From Parabacteroides johnsonii DSM 18315 (GTDB lineage: Bacteria; Bacteroidota; Bacteroidia; Bacteroidales; Tannerellaceae), in contig NZ_CP102285.1 of the NCBI RefSeq assembly GCF_025151045.1, forward strand, positions 62,001 to 126,000: 64,000 nucleotides of DNA, written 5' to 3'. This document shows positions 8,734 to 16,818 of this stretch, one piece after another. The number at the start of each line of letters is the position of its first letter. Positions within the stretch are counted from its first letter, which is position 1. Position numbers and translations under genes: made by a program. The notes under the pieces are model-generated. The model saw nothing but the letters and a program-made list of their open reading frames with translations, had not been told where the DNA came from and made no database searches.

Positions 8734-8736
8734 TTT

Positions 8737-9207
8737 CTATGGCACAAACAGTAATCTGTATTCTTCTTTTCTTCTCCTTTCTATTGACGGAATTTTCTTT
8801 CCCTTATAGTGACAATATCGTATGAAGTCCACATAAATGTTCCGGTTACCGGCTTCCAGTTTCCTTATCAACGTGCTTTTGGGCATCCTGCCATAACCGA
8901 GCAACTTATATGGTCCCACTTGGTATGCCAGACACACAACCAAAAGTGAATCCTTTCCCAGGTGACGGAACAATGCACACATTTCCTTCAGGTCTTTTCT
9001 CAAAATACTGTCTCCCTCACTTTCTGTCAGCCTGGCGGGAAACTTTTCCCCTTTTCTGATACGGTGACCGTATGCGACATAAGGATGATGTTCCGGACCA
9101 TGCCATCCTTCATATTTCTTGATACACCTGACAGCCGTTTCCCAACGTGAGTTTTCCACATTCCCCTGTGCACACAAAGAAGTTACCGTCATGGCCAGTA
9201 CCACCAA
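8737..9207 (-). CDS. Lysozyme (GH24-like), conjugative transposon type
   Basis: Peptidoglycan hydrolase that opens the wall for the mating apparatus. The GH24-like active-site region is KKYEGWHGPEHHPYVAYGHR, with the Glu as catalytic acid. An export signal precedes it. The listed start is TTG at 9207 (MVVLAMTVTSLCAQG). The frame stays open to 9240 and would add ITVRLLRS, giving a better signal peptide with positive charges. AAGGAGG at 9250-9256 sits 9-10 bases before an ATA codon at 9240-9238, next to the traQ stop, so a non-standard start there is possible. Last gene of the tra operon. Confidence 0.85.
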   Translation of the reverse strand: MVVLAMTVTSLCAQGNVENSRWETAVRCIKKYEGWHGPEHHPYVAYGHRIRKGEKFPARLTESEGDSILRKDLKEMCALFRHLGKDSLLVVCLAYQVGPYKLLGYGRMPKSTLIRKLEAGNRNIYVDFIRYCHYKGKKIPSIERRRKEEYRLLFVP

Positions 9208-9239
9208 TGGCAGTACTGACCTTAGAAGTCTTACGGTTA

Positions 9240-9743
9240 TTATAAGGCACCTCCTTCCTGAGCTGACAATGAATCTTCCACAGTACCTGTTTCTTCATCA
9301 CCTGCATCGTTGAAGTCAAATTCCATTTCCGTCATGTTTCCCCAGTTGTCCTCGACAACGACAATGAAGTTCTGCGCCTCGTCACATAGTGAAGTATAAT
9401 ACAGCCTGAACTTCCGGTTCTCCAGCAGATAACGGTCATTCGGCTTGAATTCAAGACCGTTGTCCAGTTTCAGGGAACCTTCCCCGTCGTACTGGAAATA
9501 ACGGATCGTATAGACCGTACCGTCAAAATCGCCCTCACTTTTGAGCTCACATCGTATTTCCGCCGTATCATTCCTGTTCAGTTCCTTTGGAACCGGCATT
9601 GTTTCCACGGTAAACGGATAACTCTGCTGGATTTCCAGCTCGGATTCGCACGAGGTCAGTACAAGACTGACCAGACCGATACAGAACATGGCAATCTTGC
9701 CTGCCAGCCCAAATCCTTTTCTCATATTCTTTTCTGTCTTCAT
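9240..9743 (-). CDS. traQ: TraQ, conjugative transposon lipoprotein (DUF3872)
   Basis: 167 aa, with an N-terminal signal ending in the lipobox LTSC at about residues 29-32, so a lipoprotein of the cell envelope. The body is beta-rich with an immunoglobulin-like feel. Length and order (after the primase TraP, before the lysozyme) match TraQ of CTnDOT-type elements, DUF3872 family. TraQ is part of the mating-pair apparatus, but its exact job is not known. The start overlaps the traP stop by four bases. Confidence 0.85.
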   Translation of the reverse strand: MKTEKNMRKGFGLAGKIAMFCIGLVSLVLTSCESELEIQQSYPFTVETMPVPKELNRNDTAEIRCELKSEGDFDGTVYTIRYFQYDGEGSLKLDNGLEFKPNDRYLLENRKFRLYYTSLCDEAQNFIVVVEDNWGNMTEMEFDFNDAGDEETGTVEDSLSAQEGGAL

Positions 9744-10431
9744 TTGTTTTCCCTTGTTTTTGTCAGATATTCATTCAAGTCCTTTAATCCATCATACAGA
9801 CCGGAACAGTCCATAACCTTATTCCCGAAATGTATGTTCAAAGTCTCCAGTGCAGTAATCCCGGCCCGATCACGGTCAAGAAAGCACAGGATTTTACCGT
9901 AACCCTCCAGAACGGCATACGACCGTTCCAGATTGGATACAGAGTTCAGCACCAGGCAGTCCTCGTCCTTCACAATCCGCAATACCAATGCCGAAAGGAA
10001 ATCCACAAATCCTTCAAACACGCAGCACGTATCCTGTTTCTTTCCGGACAGGGACACACAGGAAATGTCCTTGGGAGAGATGCATCCCTTGAACATCGGG
10101 TTACGGAGTTCATAGCCGCCGCTCCGGTTCATGAAGCCTATGGCAAAATACCGTTTGCCCCGTATTCCGTATGCCACTTCCTTGCAGAATCTCCCGGCTA
10201 TGGCCGGATCAATGCCTCTCTCTTTCAGGTAACCTTTCAATGCCTCATGACTCAGTTCCGTCACTTTCACGTCCTCGAATCCGGAAACGCGGGGTATCTT
10301 CTTACGTTCCTGTAAAGGCCGGAGGGGAAGGATGCCGGATTTCCCTGAAAGGAACTCCAGCTGTTCCATGAAACCGGTACTTCCGGTCAGTTCTCCGGCA
10401 AGATGGAAGATGTCACCTCCCTTTCCGAGGC
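9740..10431 (-). CDS. traP: TraP primase, exon 2 (TOPRIM part)
   Basis: 3' exon of the conjugative transposon primase. Begins right after the intron end and reads LGKGGDIFHLAGEL onward. The TOPRIM-type centre is visible as VFEGFVDFLSAL and ILCFLDRDRAG (catalytic Glu and DxD pair). Joined to exon 1 (13083-12915) the total is 861 nt, an in-frame 286-aa protein, with TTT-G|GC-CTC restoring a conserved FGLGKGG motif. Known TraP proteins are thought to prime the complementary strand in the recipient. Function here depends on intron splicing. Confidence 0.85.
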
Positions 10432-10439
10432 GTAGGCTC

Positions 10440-10527
10440 GGTACAGGACGCCTTACTGCCTTTCGGCAGTAGGTTTTCCCGTACCTGCCCCCAAACCGTA
10501 CTTGCATGTCTCCACGCATACGGCTCT
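10440..10527 (-). ncRNA. Group II intron domains V and VI
   Basis: Minus strand: AGCCGTATGCG, a short loop region, then GTACGGTTT form the domain V hairpin (about 10492-10527), the catalytic core of group II introns. The following segment to 10440 pairs GGTACGG with CCTGTACC-like bases and contains the hairpin ACTGCCGAAAGGCAGT, fitting domain VI with the branch-point A. The maturase stop at 10545 lies just upstream of domain V, the usual spacing. Confidence 0.85.
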
Positions 10528-10544
10528 CCGTTGATAACATGACT

Positions 10545-12374
10545 TTATTTGGCATGGTTGTGTATTTGGGCATAGCACTTTTCACAGACAACCAATGTTT
10601 TCCTATGCTTTTCAAGCATCAGCCTGTCGCATTCAGTCTTTCCTTTAAGCTGGTTTAGCTTTCTGACATGACGCATGACTACAGGCCCGACTTTTCTACA
10701 TAATTCACATGTTCTCGCCTCCAATCGCTCAGTCAGCGTCGGTTGTGGAATTGCGATTGTATAGGATAAGTCGTTTACTTCCGCATAGTACATTGGTGGT
10801 TTACGTTTGAATCCCTCATTATAGAATTTTCTGTGCCGTAAGTTACCTTTTGCATCATGATATGGCACTATAATGTCATTTCCAACCTTGTATTTGTCAA
10901 TGATTTTGCTTACAGTGCTGTTGGTCTTTGCTGCAATGGTATGGTACATACTGTACTCCATGATGTATCCAAACTTTGAGAGTGCATAAGCCACGTTATT
11001 AGCAATGCGGTAATAGTTATAGAACCCTCTGATTTCAGAGTTATATGCCGCCACTATGTCCTCGATTTTCTTCTTCATGAGATTGCCTCTGAACTTTGCA
11101 AACCAAACTTGTCGGCCATTTTCTACCTTGTATCTGATGGCACTGTATTCTTCCAGTTTGTTCCGCACCGTTTCTATGGCGACCTTTAAGACTATCTTAC
11201 CGTTGTAATAGCGGGCTGGCACATTGTTCTTGTTTCGCTTGACTGCATCAGATTTACGGACAGAAACATCGAAGCCAAGAAATTTCGCTGGCTTTTGTGC
11301 GTTTGTTATCAATGTCTTTTCCTGCGACAGTTCCAACTTGAGGTTTTCTTCCATATACTTGGTAATGTCCGACTTGATTTTAACGCAGTCAGCCTTGCTT
11401 CCGATAACACCTATGAGGAAATCATCTGCGTATCTTACATATCTAAGCCTTCTGTATGTTTCATCCATACTGTCTCTGCTCTCAATCTTTTGCCTTTCAC
11501 GTCTCAGTTTCTCATACTCATCCATAAGCTGTAGTCTGGCATCTGCATCCTGTATGTTCTTGATGCTTTTAAGGATGCCTTGCATTTTACCGCTGAACTG
11601 CTTGTATTCTTTGGTGATGTGTCTTTCTTTTCCCTTGTTGAAGCGTAGGGCGTATTCTTCCATATACTTGTCAAAATTGTCAAGATAAATGTTGGCCAGT
11701 ATAGGACTGATGTTGCCGCCTTGTGGGGTTCCCTTGTTTGTATTATGAAACCTCCAGTCTTCAATATATCCCGCATTCAACAACTTGCGGATGAGCCTTA
11801 GAAATCTATCATCGGCAATCCGTTTCCGCAAAGTTGCAATCAATACATTGTGGTCTATGTTGTCAAAGAATCCTTTAATGTCTCCTTCCACAAACCATTT
11901 TGTACCTGTGAATGTCTTTTGGATATGGGTCAGTGCGGTATGGCAGCTTCTGTTTGGCCTGAATCCATGTGAGGTGTTTGCAAACACCTCTTCATAGATG
12001 GCTTCAAGAATCATGCACACCACCTCCTGTACAAGTTTGTCCTCAAAGGAAGGAATCCCAAGCGGTCTTTTCTTACCGTTCTTCTTGGGTATGTATATCC
12101 TTTTTGCCGGATTAGGCTTGTAAGACTCATCCCTCAAAGATGCAATGACCTTGTTTATTCTTTGAAGGCTCATCTGGTTAATGGTTTTCCCATCCGTACC
12201 GGGTGTCATGTTGCCGGGTTTGGCGTAAATACGCTGGTAGGCAACATGAAACATCTCCTCATTGAATAAGATACGGTACAGCCTTTCGAACTTGTAATCC
12301 GAAACTTTACCATGCTTTTTTAAAGCTTTTAATACTTGCTCTGGACTTCTCATAATGTCTCGCACATTTTCCAT
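10545..12374 (-). CDS. ltrA: Group II intron reverse transcriptase/maturase with HNH endonuclease
   Basis: 609 aa, full length. Reverse transcriptase motifs run from about residue 60 to 350, including GKKRPLGIPSFEDKL, the HGFRPNRS block, GTPQGG and the catalytic RYADDF at about 313-318. A maturase (X) domain follows (about 420-500). A C-terminal HNH endonuclease shows two zinc-binding CxxC pairs (CELC ... CEKC) with MRHVRKLN and a terminal IHNHAK. So the protein can splice, nick target DNA and reverse-transcribe, as expected of a mobile retrohoming intron. All motifs look intact. Confidence 0.95.
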   Translation of the reverse strand: MENVRDIMRSPEQVLKALKKHGKVSDYKFERLYRILFNEEMFHVAYQRIYAKPGNMTPGTDGKTINQMSLQRINKVIASLRDESYKPNPAKRIYIPKKNGKKRPLGIPSFEDKLVQEVVCMILEAIYEEVFANTSHGFRPNRSCHTALTHIQKTFTGTKWFVEGDIKGFFDNIDHNVLIATLRKRIADDRFLRLIRKLLNAGYIEDWRFHNTNKGTPQGGNISPILANIYLDNFDKYMEEYALRFNKGKERHITKEYKQFSGKMQGILKSIKNIQDADARLQLMDEYEKLRRERQKIESRDSMDETYRRLRYVRYADDFLIGVIGSKADCVKIKSDITKYMEENLKLELSQEKTLITNAQKPAKFLGFDVSVRKSDAVKRNKNNVPARYYNGKIVLKVAIETVRNKLEEYSAIRYKVENGRQVWFAKFRGNLMKKKIEDIVAAYNSEIRGFYNYYRIANNVAYALSKFGYIMEYSMYHTIAAKTNSTVSKIIDKYKVGNDIIVPYHDAKGNLRHRKFYNEGFKRKPPMYYAEVNDLSYTIAIPQPTLTERLEARTCELCRKVGPVVMRHVRKLNQLKGKTECDRLMLEKHRKTLVVCEKCYAQIHNHAK

Positions 12375-12914
12375 TGTTTGTATTAAGTTATCTAACTGCT
12401 CCCCTTCGCCATGTACAAGGCTTTCCCTTGCTCGGACTACTACGGAAGCTCCGTTCCCATGTCAGATATTCAGAGCCTTATGCCCATAGCCTTACGGCAT
12501 TCTGATTTAGGGAATCCCCATTTGCTTTCACAATAACTGTTTGGCTCGGCAGACTGTCGGATGCGACTTACGTTCCTATTCCGCTTATTGCGGTTGCTCT
12601 GAAGCCAGTTCTTGCCCCGCTGCAATTTCGGTTTACATGGGGTGCTTCAGCCCGACGTGAATCAAATACCTTTCGTCGGGGCTGGCACGTGTGCCGCAGA
12701 ACTATCGTTCAACCAATCAGGCTTCATCCTTGTGTCTGCCTTTTCCTCTTGCCATGCAGTCGCAGCTTGGTATTTAGCTGACTAATGGCTTTACCGACAT
12801 GCTACTGTCACCTTTGGATTTCTCCTCCAGCTAAGTCGTTGAGGATAGGTCTGTTGAACTCTAACCTAATCTCTTGCCATAGAGATATTTATTGTGTAGC
12901 CTATATGGGCGCAT

Positions 12915-13083
12915 CAAAATCAAACCAGACATTCCGCTGCGTATCCACCTTGAAGGATGCGGTTCTCTCATTTCTGAAAGGGGATCTGAACCAGACATCA
13001 TTTCCTTTACGGGATACAGGCATATGCCCCAGATTTTCAAGAAAACCGACAATGGAAATCTGTCTAATCTGTTCCAGTTCCAT
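12915..13083 (-). CDS. traP: TraP primase, exon 1 (N-terminal, CHC2-like region)
   Basis: Starts MELEQIRQISIVGFLENLG at 13083, seven bases after the traO stop. It covers the primase zinc-finger-like fold: the stretch FRSPFRNERTASFKV matches the CHC2 primase core, but the zinc cysteines are missing, as usual in these ICE primases. If unspliced, the frame runs six codons into the intron (ending DAPI, stop at 12901), giving a useless 60-aa peptide. 169 nt belong to the exon. See exon 2 at 9740-10431. Confidence 0.85.
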
Positions 13084-13089
13084 AACCCG

Positions 13090-13647
13090 CTAATTTATCA
13101 TAAAACGGATGCCGATTCCATATTGGGTATGGCAATGTCCGAGACTTCCGCCCCACAGGAAACGCTCACGCAAGGAAGCCGTCAATGCCACACGGTCGGC
13201 AAGGTACAGTTCCATCTCCAGCGTCAGGGCACAGCCGTACACAAAGGCATCGCCGTTTTTCAGAGTGGCCCCGTCATAGAGTTTTTTATCGGACCAGTTT
13301 ACCGTCTCATATCCGGCCAAAGCCGATCCTCCCAGATTGAGGAAGAACACTTTTCCTGCATCGGAAAGGAAATTCAGGTAATATCCGCCTTCTGCCGTAA
13401 ACTGCGCCGAAGGGATGGTCACATGACGGTAACCGTGCTTCATGTGCAGGTATTCCGCTCCATATACCCATTTGTTCCCGCTTTTGGCATAGCTTGAAAG
13501 TGTCATTCCCATATAGTATCCGTTATCGGAAGCCATACCTCCACGCATTTCCACACCCTGCATCCTTGGCAGAATCCGCTGGGCGTCTGCCTGCCCTACG
13601 GAAAGGACAAGCAGCAATGCCAGCATATACAATACTTTCGTTCTCAT
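13090..13647 (-). CDS. traO: TraO, conjugative transposon outer-membrane protein
   Basis: 185 aa with a clear signal peptide (MRTKVLYMLALLLVLSVGQADAQ). The mature part alternates hydrophobic and polar residues and has glycine/aromatic turns, as in a small beta-barrel, and ends in IRFMIN. Size, signal and order (traN before, traP after) match TraO of CTnDOT-family elements. Probably an outer-membrane component of the mating channel. Start overlaps traN by four bases. Confidence 0.85.
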   Translation of the reverse strand: MRTKVLYMLALLLVLSVGQADAQRILPRMQGVEMRGGMASDNGYYMGMTLSSYAKSGNKWVYGAEYLHMKHGYRHVTIPSAQFTAEGGYYLNFLSDAGKVFFLNLGGSALAGYETVNWSDKKLYDGATLKNGDAFVYGCALTLEMELYLADRVALTASLRERFLWGGSLGHCHTQYGIGIRFMIN

Positions 13648-14609
13648 CGTACCTTCAGTTCATTGATGGTTTCAGCACGCACCAGGTCTTCGTTGACCAC
13701 CTCAAAACTCTGGTGACGGCCGCCCTGTTTCTCATACATCTCCACAACCAGTTTCTTGTCGTCCGGTATCGTAAACTTGGGAAGGGCGAATACCGTGCAT
13801 TCCGAATCCCTGCCGTTTACACGTGTCACATAATTATAGGCACGCAGCGGATAAATCACCTGCTCCTGCATGGCCGTACGCTTCATCACCTTTTTGTCCA
13901 CCACCTTGAACGTAATGAAATCCACGTCAAAGGGCACATTCGAGGAGTTCTTTACCTGGGTATGGAAATAAAGCAGGTCATTATGGGTGTATACCCCTTT
14001 GAGCAGATACTGGATACCGAAACGCTTACAGCCGATATGACGGATACGGCGCTTGTCATTCTCATACACGGATTTCATGATAAGACGTACCAGACGGGGT
14101 GACTCGTTATCCAGCTCGGTCAGATAGATTTCCATGGCATTGTTGGGACGGTTCACCGATTCTCCGTCATGGATGAAATCACACATCTCCACATTCAGCA
14201 GTAACGGCTCATCGGCATACTTCACGTTGAAGGTATAGAAGTTCCCGTCTTCGGTTATTACAGACATATTGGTCTCCTCCCTGAAATTGCGTGTCGTGGC
14301 CTTTACTCGGATTACATTCTCGGCACCGTCGGCCTTGCCGGCTATCAGGTTTGTAGAACCAAGATCCACATACTTGACCGGAGCCGGGAAAATGACATGT
14401 ACAGTCTTGTCATACGTTATTTCCAGTCCGTGCGGCGGAATCATCTGGCTGAAACCGATCTTGCGGGTCAGCCCCTCATAATAATCACCGCTACTCTGCT
14501 GCGCCCAAGCAGCCGATACGCCCAGTAAAAGGGCAAACATCATCAGAATCTTCTTCATGTGCTTTTGTTTAATGGTTGTCTTTTCTTTCATAGTTTTCCT
14601 GTATTTCAT
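13644..14609 (-). CDS. traN: TraN, VirB9-like channel protein
   Basis: 321 aa; family role: periplasmic/outer-membrane core component of the mating channel, VirB9-like. The listed start at 14609 overlaps traM by four bases (ATGA). An internal ATG at 14558 (MKKILMMFALLLGVSAAWAQ) gives a textbook signal peptide and may be the true start. The mature part has the VirB9-type opening (LEITYDKTVHVIFPAPVKYVDLG at about residues 60-82). Confidence 0.88.
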   Translation of the reverse strand: MKYRKTMKEKTTIKQKHMKKILMMFALLLGVSAAWAQQSSGDYYEGLTRKIGFSQMIPPHGLEITYDKTVHVIFPAPVKYVDLGSTNLIAGKADGAENVIRVKATTRNFREETNMSVITEDGNFYTFNVKYADEPLLLNVEMCDFIHDGESVNRPNNAMEIYLTELDNESPRLVRLIMKSVYENDKRRIRHIGCKRFGIQYLLKGVYTHNDLLYFHTQVKNSSNVPFDVDFITFKVVDKKVMKRTAMQEQVIYPLRAYNYVTRVNGRDSECTVFALPKFTIPDDKKLVVEMYEKQGGRHQSFEVVNEDLVRAETINELKVR

Positions 14610-15937
14610 TTCTCCGGTGAATGGAGCAGTACCCGGTGTCCGGCCTTCAAAGTTATCTTTACCGTACGCATCCGTTTGGATATGTACTGGGAAACACCCT
14701 GTATTACACCTTTTCCCAGATCGGAGGCAATCTGCGCTCCGGCATCGGTGGAAATGTTGATGCTGCTGTTCATCGAGGTTCCCATATTGGCGGCAATCTC
14801 TCTGGCAGCGTCATATTCCAGTGAACCCGGCACCAGGATTCCCTGCTGTCCGTCCAGATCATAGACTTCCAGCTCCACCGGCAGGATAGTTCCCTTGTAT
14901 TCCACGGCATTGACCATGATTTCCAGCCGTTCACCCCGTATGCGTGTGCCACCTACCAGTACGGTCCCTTTCGGTATGAAACGTCCGGCAACAGACATGG
15001 GCTCGGTAAGCCGCAGGCGCAAGGCCTGTCCGTCGGATACGGTCTGCGTACCGTGTACACAGGCAGCAATGGTATTGCCTTCCGTTACTGTCTTCCGGCC
15101 GACAGCCGTATTGAAACCGGCATTGCGTTCTCCCGAAAAGGCGGATATGAACTCTTCGTCGCTCATAGGTCTGGAAAGCGAGGATACCACCTCATTGTGA
15201 ACCTGTTTCACCGGTATGGCTTTTTTGTCCTCCGCTTTTCTGACAGGAGAAGGAGTCTCAACTGCCTGACGGTTATTGTATTTGGCGGCCAGTTCGTAGG
15301 ATTTTTCCATCAGGGCCATCTTTTCCTCCATGCCTGACAGTGGCTCCTGTTTCTGCTGCTGTTGCTGCATACGCTCCAGTTCCTCAATCCTTTCCAGAAG
15401 CCTTTCCTTTTCCGGATCGGTCCGCGGTTCATAGATGCTTCCCAGCGTACGGTTCATCTCACGGTAGGCTCCGGCCGAGGAACTGACCGGTCCGGCATTG
15501 CCTTTTTCTGTTTCCGTTTCCGTGTTTGTTTGCCTCTCCGGTGGAATGTTATCGGGAAGACGGACACTGTCTTTCCGTTCCTCTTTGGCAAACATGGACT
15601 CCGCAGCTTCAAAGAATGTCTTCCTTTTCCTGCTTTCCTGTTCCATCAGAGCCTTTTCATAGGCATCCTTCTTGTTTCCTTCCAGGCGGATGTCCTCGGG
15701 AGAAGGGATTTCCGTATTGAATCCCTGTCCTTTATCCTGCCGCTCCCGTTCCTGCCCGGAAGGTGAGAATATCAGATAGAAACTTCCCAGACACAGCAGG
15801 AACATCAGAGGATACACAACAAATCTGGCGCGTTTGCGTTTCTGTTCCTCACTCAGCGGCTTCCTGTCCTTTGAGGACCGGAGCCTGAACGGTTTCATCA
15901 GCCGTTCCATTACTTTCTTGACTTTTTCTTTCTCCAT
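14606..15937 (-). CDS. traM: TraM, VirB10-like inner-membrane spanning protein
   Basis: 443 aa; links inner and outer membrane parts of the type IV secretion channel. A cytosolic basic N-terminus is followed by one membrane helix (FVVYPLMFLLCLGSFYLIF, about 35-53). A long periplasmic proline/glutamate-rich stretch with a polyglutamine patch (MQQQQQKQE) near residue 190 comes next. The conserved TraM/VirB10 C-terminal domain includes GRFIPKGTVLVGGTRI. Its first 89 bases overlap traL in another frame, unusually long but seen in relatives. Confidence 0.9.
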   Translation of the reverse strand: MEKEKVKKVMERLMKPFRLRSSKDRKPLSEEQKRKRARFVVYPLMFLLCLGSFYLIFSPSGQERERQDKGQGFNTEIPSPEDIRLEGNKKDAYEKALMEQESRKRKTFFEAAESMFAKEERKDSVRLPDNIPPERQTNTETETEKGNAGPVSSSAGAYREMNRTLGSIYEPRTDPEKERLLERIEELERMQQQQQKQEPLSGMEEKMALMEKSYELAAKYNNRQAVETPSPVRKAEDKKAIPVKQVHNEVVSSLSRPMSDEEFISAFSGERNAGFNTAVGRKTVTEGNTIAACVHGTQTVSDGQALRLRLTEPMSVAGRFIPKGTVLVGGTRIRGERLEIMVNAVEYKGTILPVELEVYDLDGQQGILVPGSLEYDAAREIAANMGTSMNSSINISTDAGAQIASDLGKGVIQGVSQYISKRMRTVKITLKAGHRVLLHSPEK

Positions 15938-16166
15938 TTCTTACAATAGATTGAATGAACTCCATACGGAGTGAATCCTTTTCCATAAATTCCATTCCGG
16001 ACTCCTGGTTCTTACTGCCTATAAACGGTCTGCATGCCGTATAGACACATGCGGCGGCAAACGGGACAAACAGTATCCAGAGAACGGCCTTGCGCTGTTT
16101 AACGGTAAGTCTGTGGCAGAACCTCCTGAGTTGAAGGTCCGCCTGTCTCGTCAGGTTCCTTTTCAT
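15849..16166 (-). CDS. traL: TraL, small membrane protein of the mating apparatus
   Basis: 105 aa. Basic N-terminus, one membrane helix at about residues 28-45 (AVLWILFVPFAAACVYTA), then a hydrophilic periplasmic tail. Short length and position between traK and traM match TraL (DUF3989 type) of CTnDOT-like elements. The tail is encoded in the 89-base overlap with the start of traM, so its sequence is constrained by two frames. Starts within the last four bases of traK. Confidence 0.82.
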   Translation of the reverse strand: MKRNLTRQADLQLRRFCHRLTVKQRKAVLWILFVPFAAACVYTACRPFIGSKNQESGMEFMEKDSLRMEFIQSIVRNGERKSQESNGTADETVQAPVLKGQEAAE

Positions 16167-16786
16167 CGCTCTACGCTCCTTATGTCCTTGTTTTCCAGTA
16201 TGGTCAGATGTTCGATGATAAAGCCGTTGGGGTTGTCATCGGAACGGGACGTATTCTGAAGCTGGCAGTCAGTCACCAGCGAACGTTCCGTCACATTACT
16301 CTCACGGATAATCATCTGGCGGGCATACGTCCTGGCCCTGTAGGGGTAGCCGGAAAAGTCGCAGACCACGCTGTCCACCCGTACCACCTGGTTGATGTTG
16401 CCGGAAATGAGACGGTTGTAATATCCTTTCTCGGCAAAATCCACATAGTAATGATAGGCGCTTTTGTCCGCCAGCTGCAAGGCACGGTTGATATTGTGCT
16501 CAATGGCATCCTTCTGTGGCGACAGCCCGAAAAAGAGCTCATGGAACCTTCTTACATGCTCCCTGGCTTCAGCCGGACGGTTCTGTGAAAGATCCTGCGA
16601 AAGGGCAAGCATCAGTGACTTGCCGCCATCGAGTACATAAATTTTCTCACGCTGTTTCTCCGCAAAGCGGTATGAGTTCCACAGGGCAAAGACGGTCACA
16701 AGCGTGCAGCATCCGACAAAGACCGCAAGCATCAGGCGTATCCGTCTGAAACTGCTTTCAATATTGGTCAGTGATTTGAATTCCAT
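16163..16786 (-). CDS. traK: TraK, VirB8-like assembly protein
   Basis: 207 aa with one N-terminal membrane helix (LMLAVFVGCCTLVTVFALW, about 18-36) and a periplasmic domain, the layout of VirB8-type proteins that nucleate channel assembly. The NPNGFIIEHLTILENKDI C-terminal segment is typical of TraK. Lies between traJ and traL in standard order, 32 bases after traJ. Confidence 0.9.
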   Translation of the reverse strand: MEFKSLTNIESSFRRIRLMLAVFVGCCTLVTVFALWNSYRFAEKQREKIYVLDGGKSLMLALSQDLSQNRPAEAREHVRRFHELFFGLSPQKDAIEHNINRALQLADKSAYHYYVDFAEKGYYNRLISGNINQVVRVDSVVCDFSGYPYRARTYARQMIIRESNVTERSLVTDCQLQNTSRSDDNPNGFIIEHLTILENKDIRSVER

Positions 16787-16818
16787 CTGTTTTCATGATT
16801 TTTATGTTCCTGTTCTGT

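Larger units (their letters stand above)
10432..12914 (-). mobile_element. Group II intron inserted in traP (2483 nt)
   Basis: Boundaries follow from reading-frame restoration of traP. The RNA starts at 12914 with ATGCGCCC and ends at 10432 with GAGCCTAC (3' AY rule). It contains a reverse transcriptase/maturase gene in domain IV, then recognisable domains V and VI. The 5' end reads ATGCG, not the almost universal GTGCG. CAGAAT (minus strand of 12499-12504) can pair with the last six exon bases ATTTTG with one wobble and is a possible EBS1 (inference). The RNA before the coding region (12375-12914) holds domains I-III. Confidence 0.9.

Noticed and set aside
14557-15766. Several plus-strand frames opposite traM
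   Set aside because: They are antisense shadows of traM/traN with no start context and low-quality composition.
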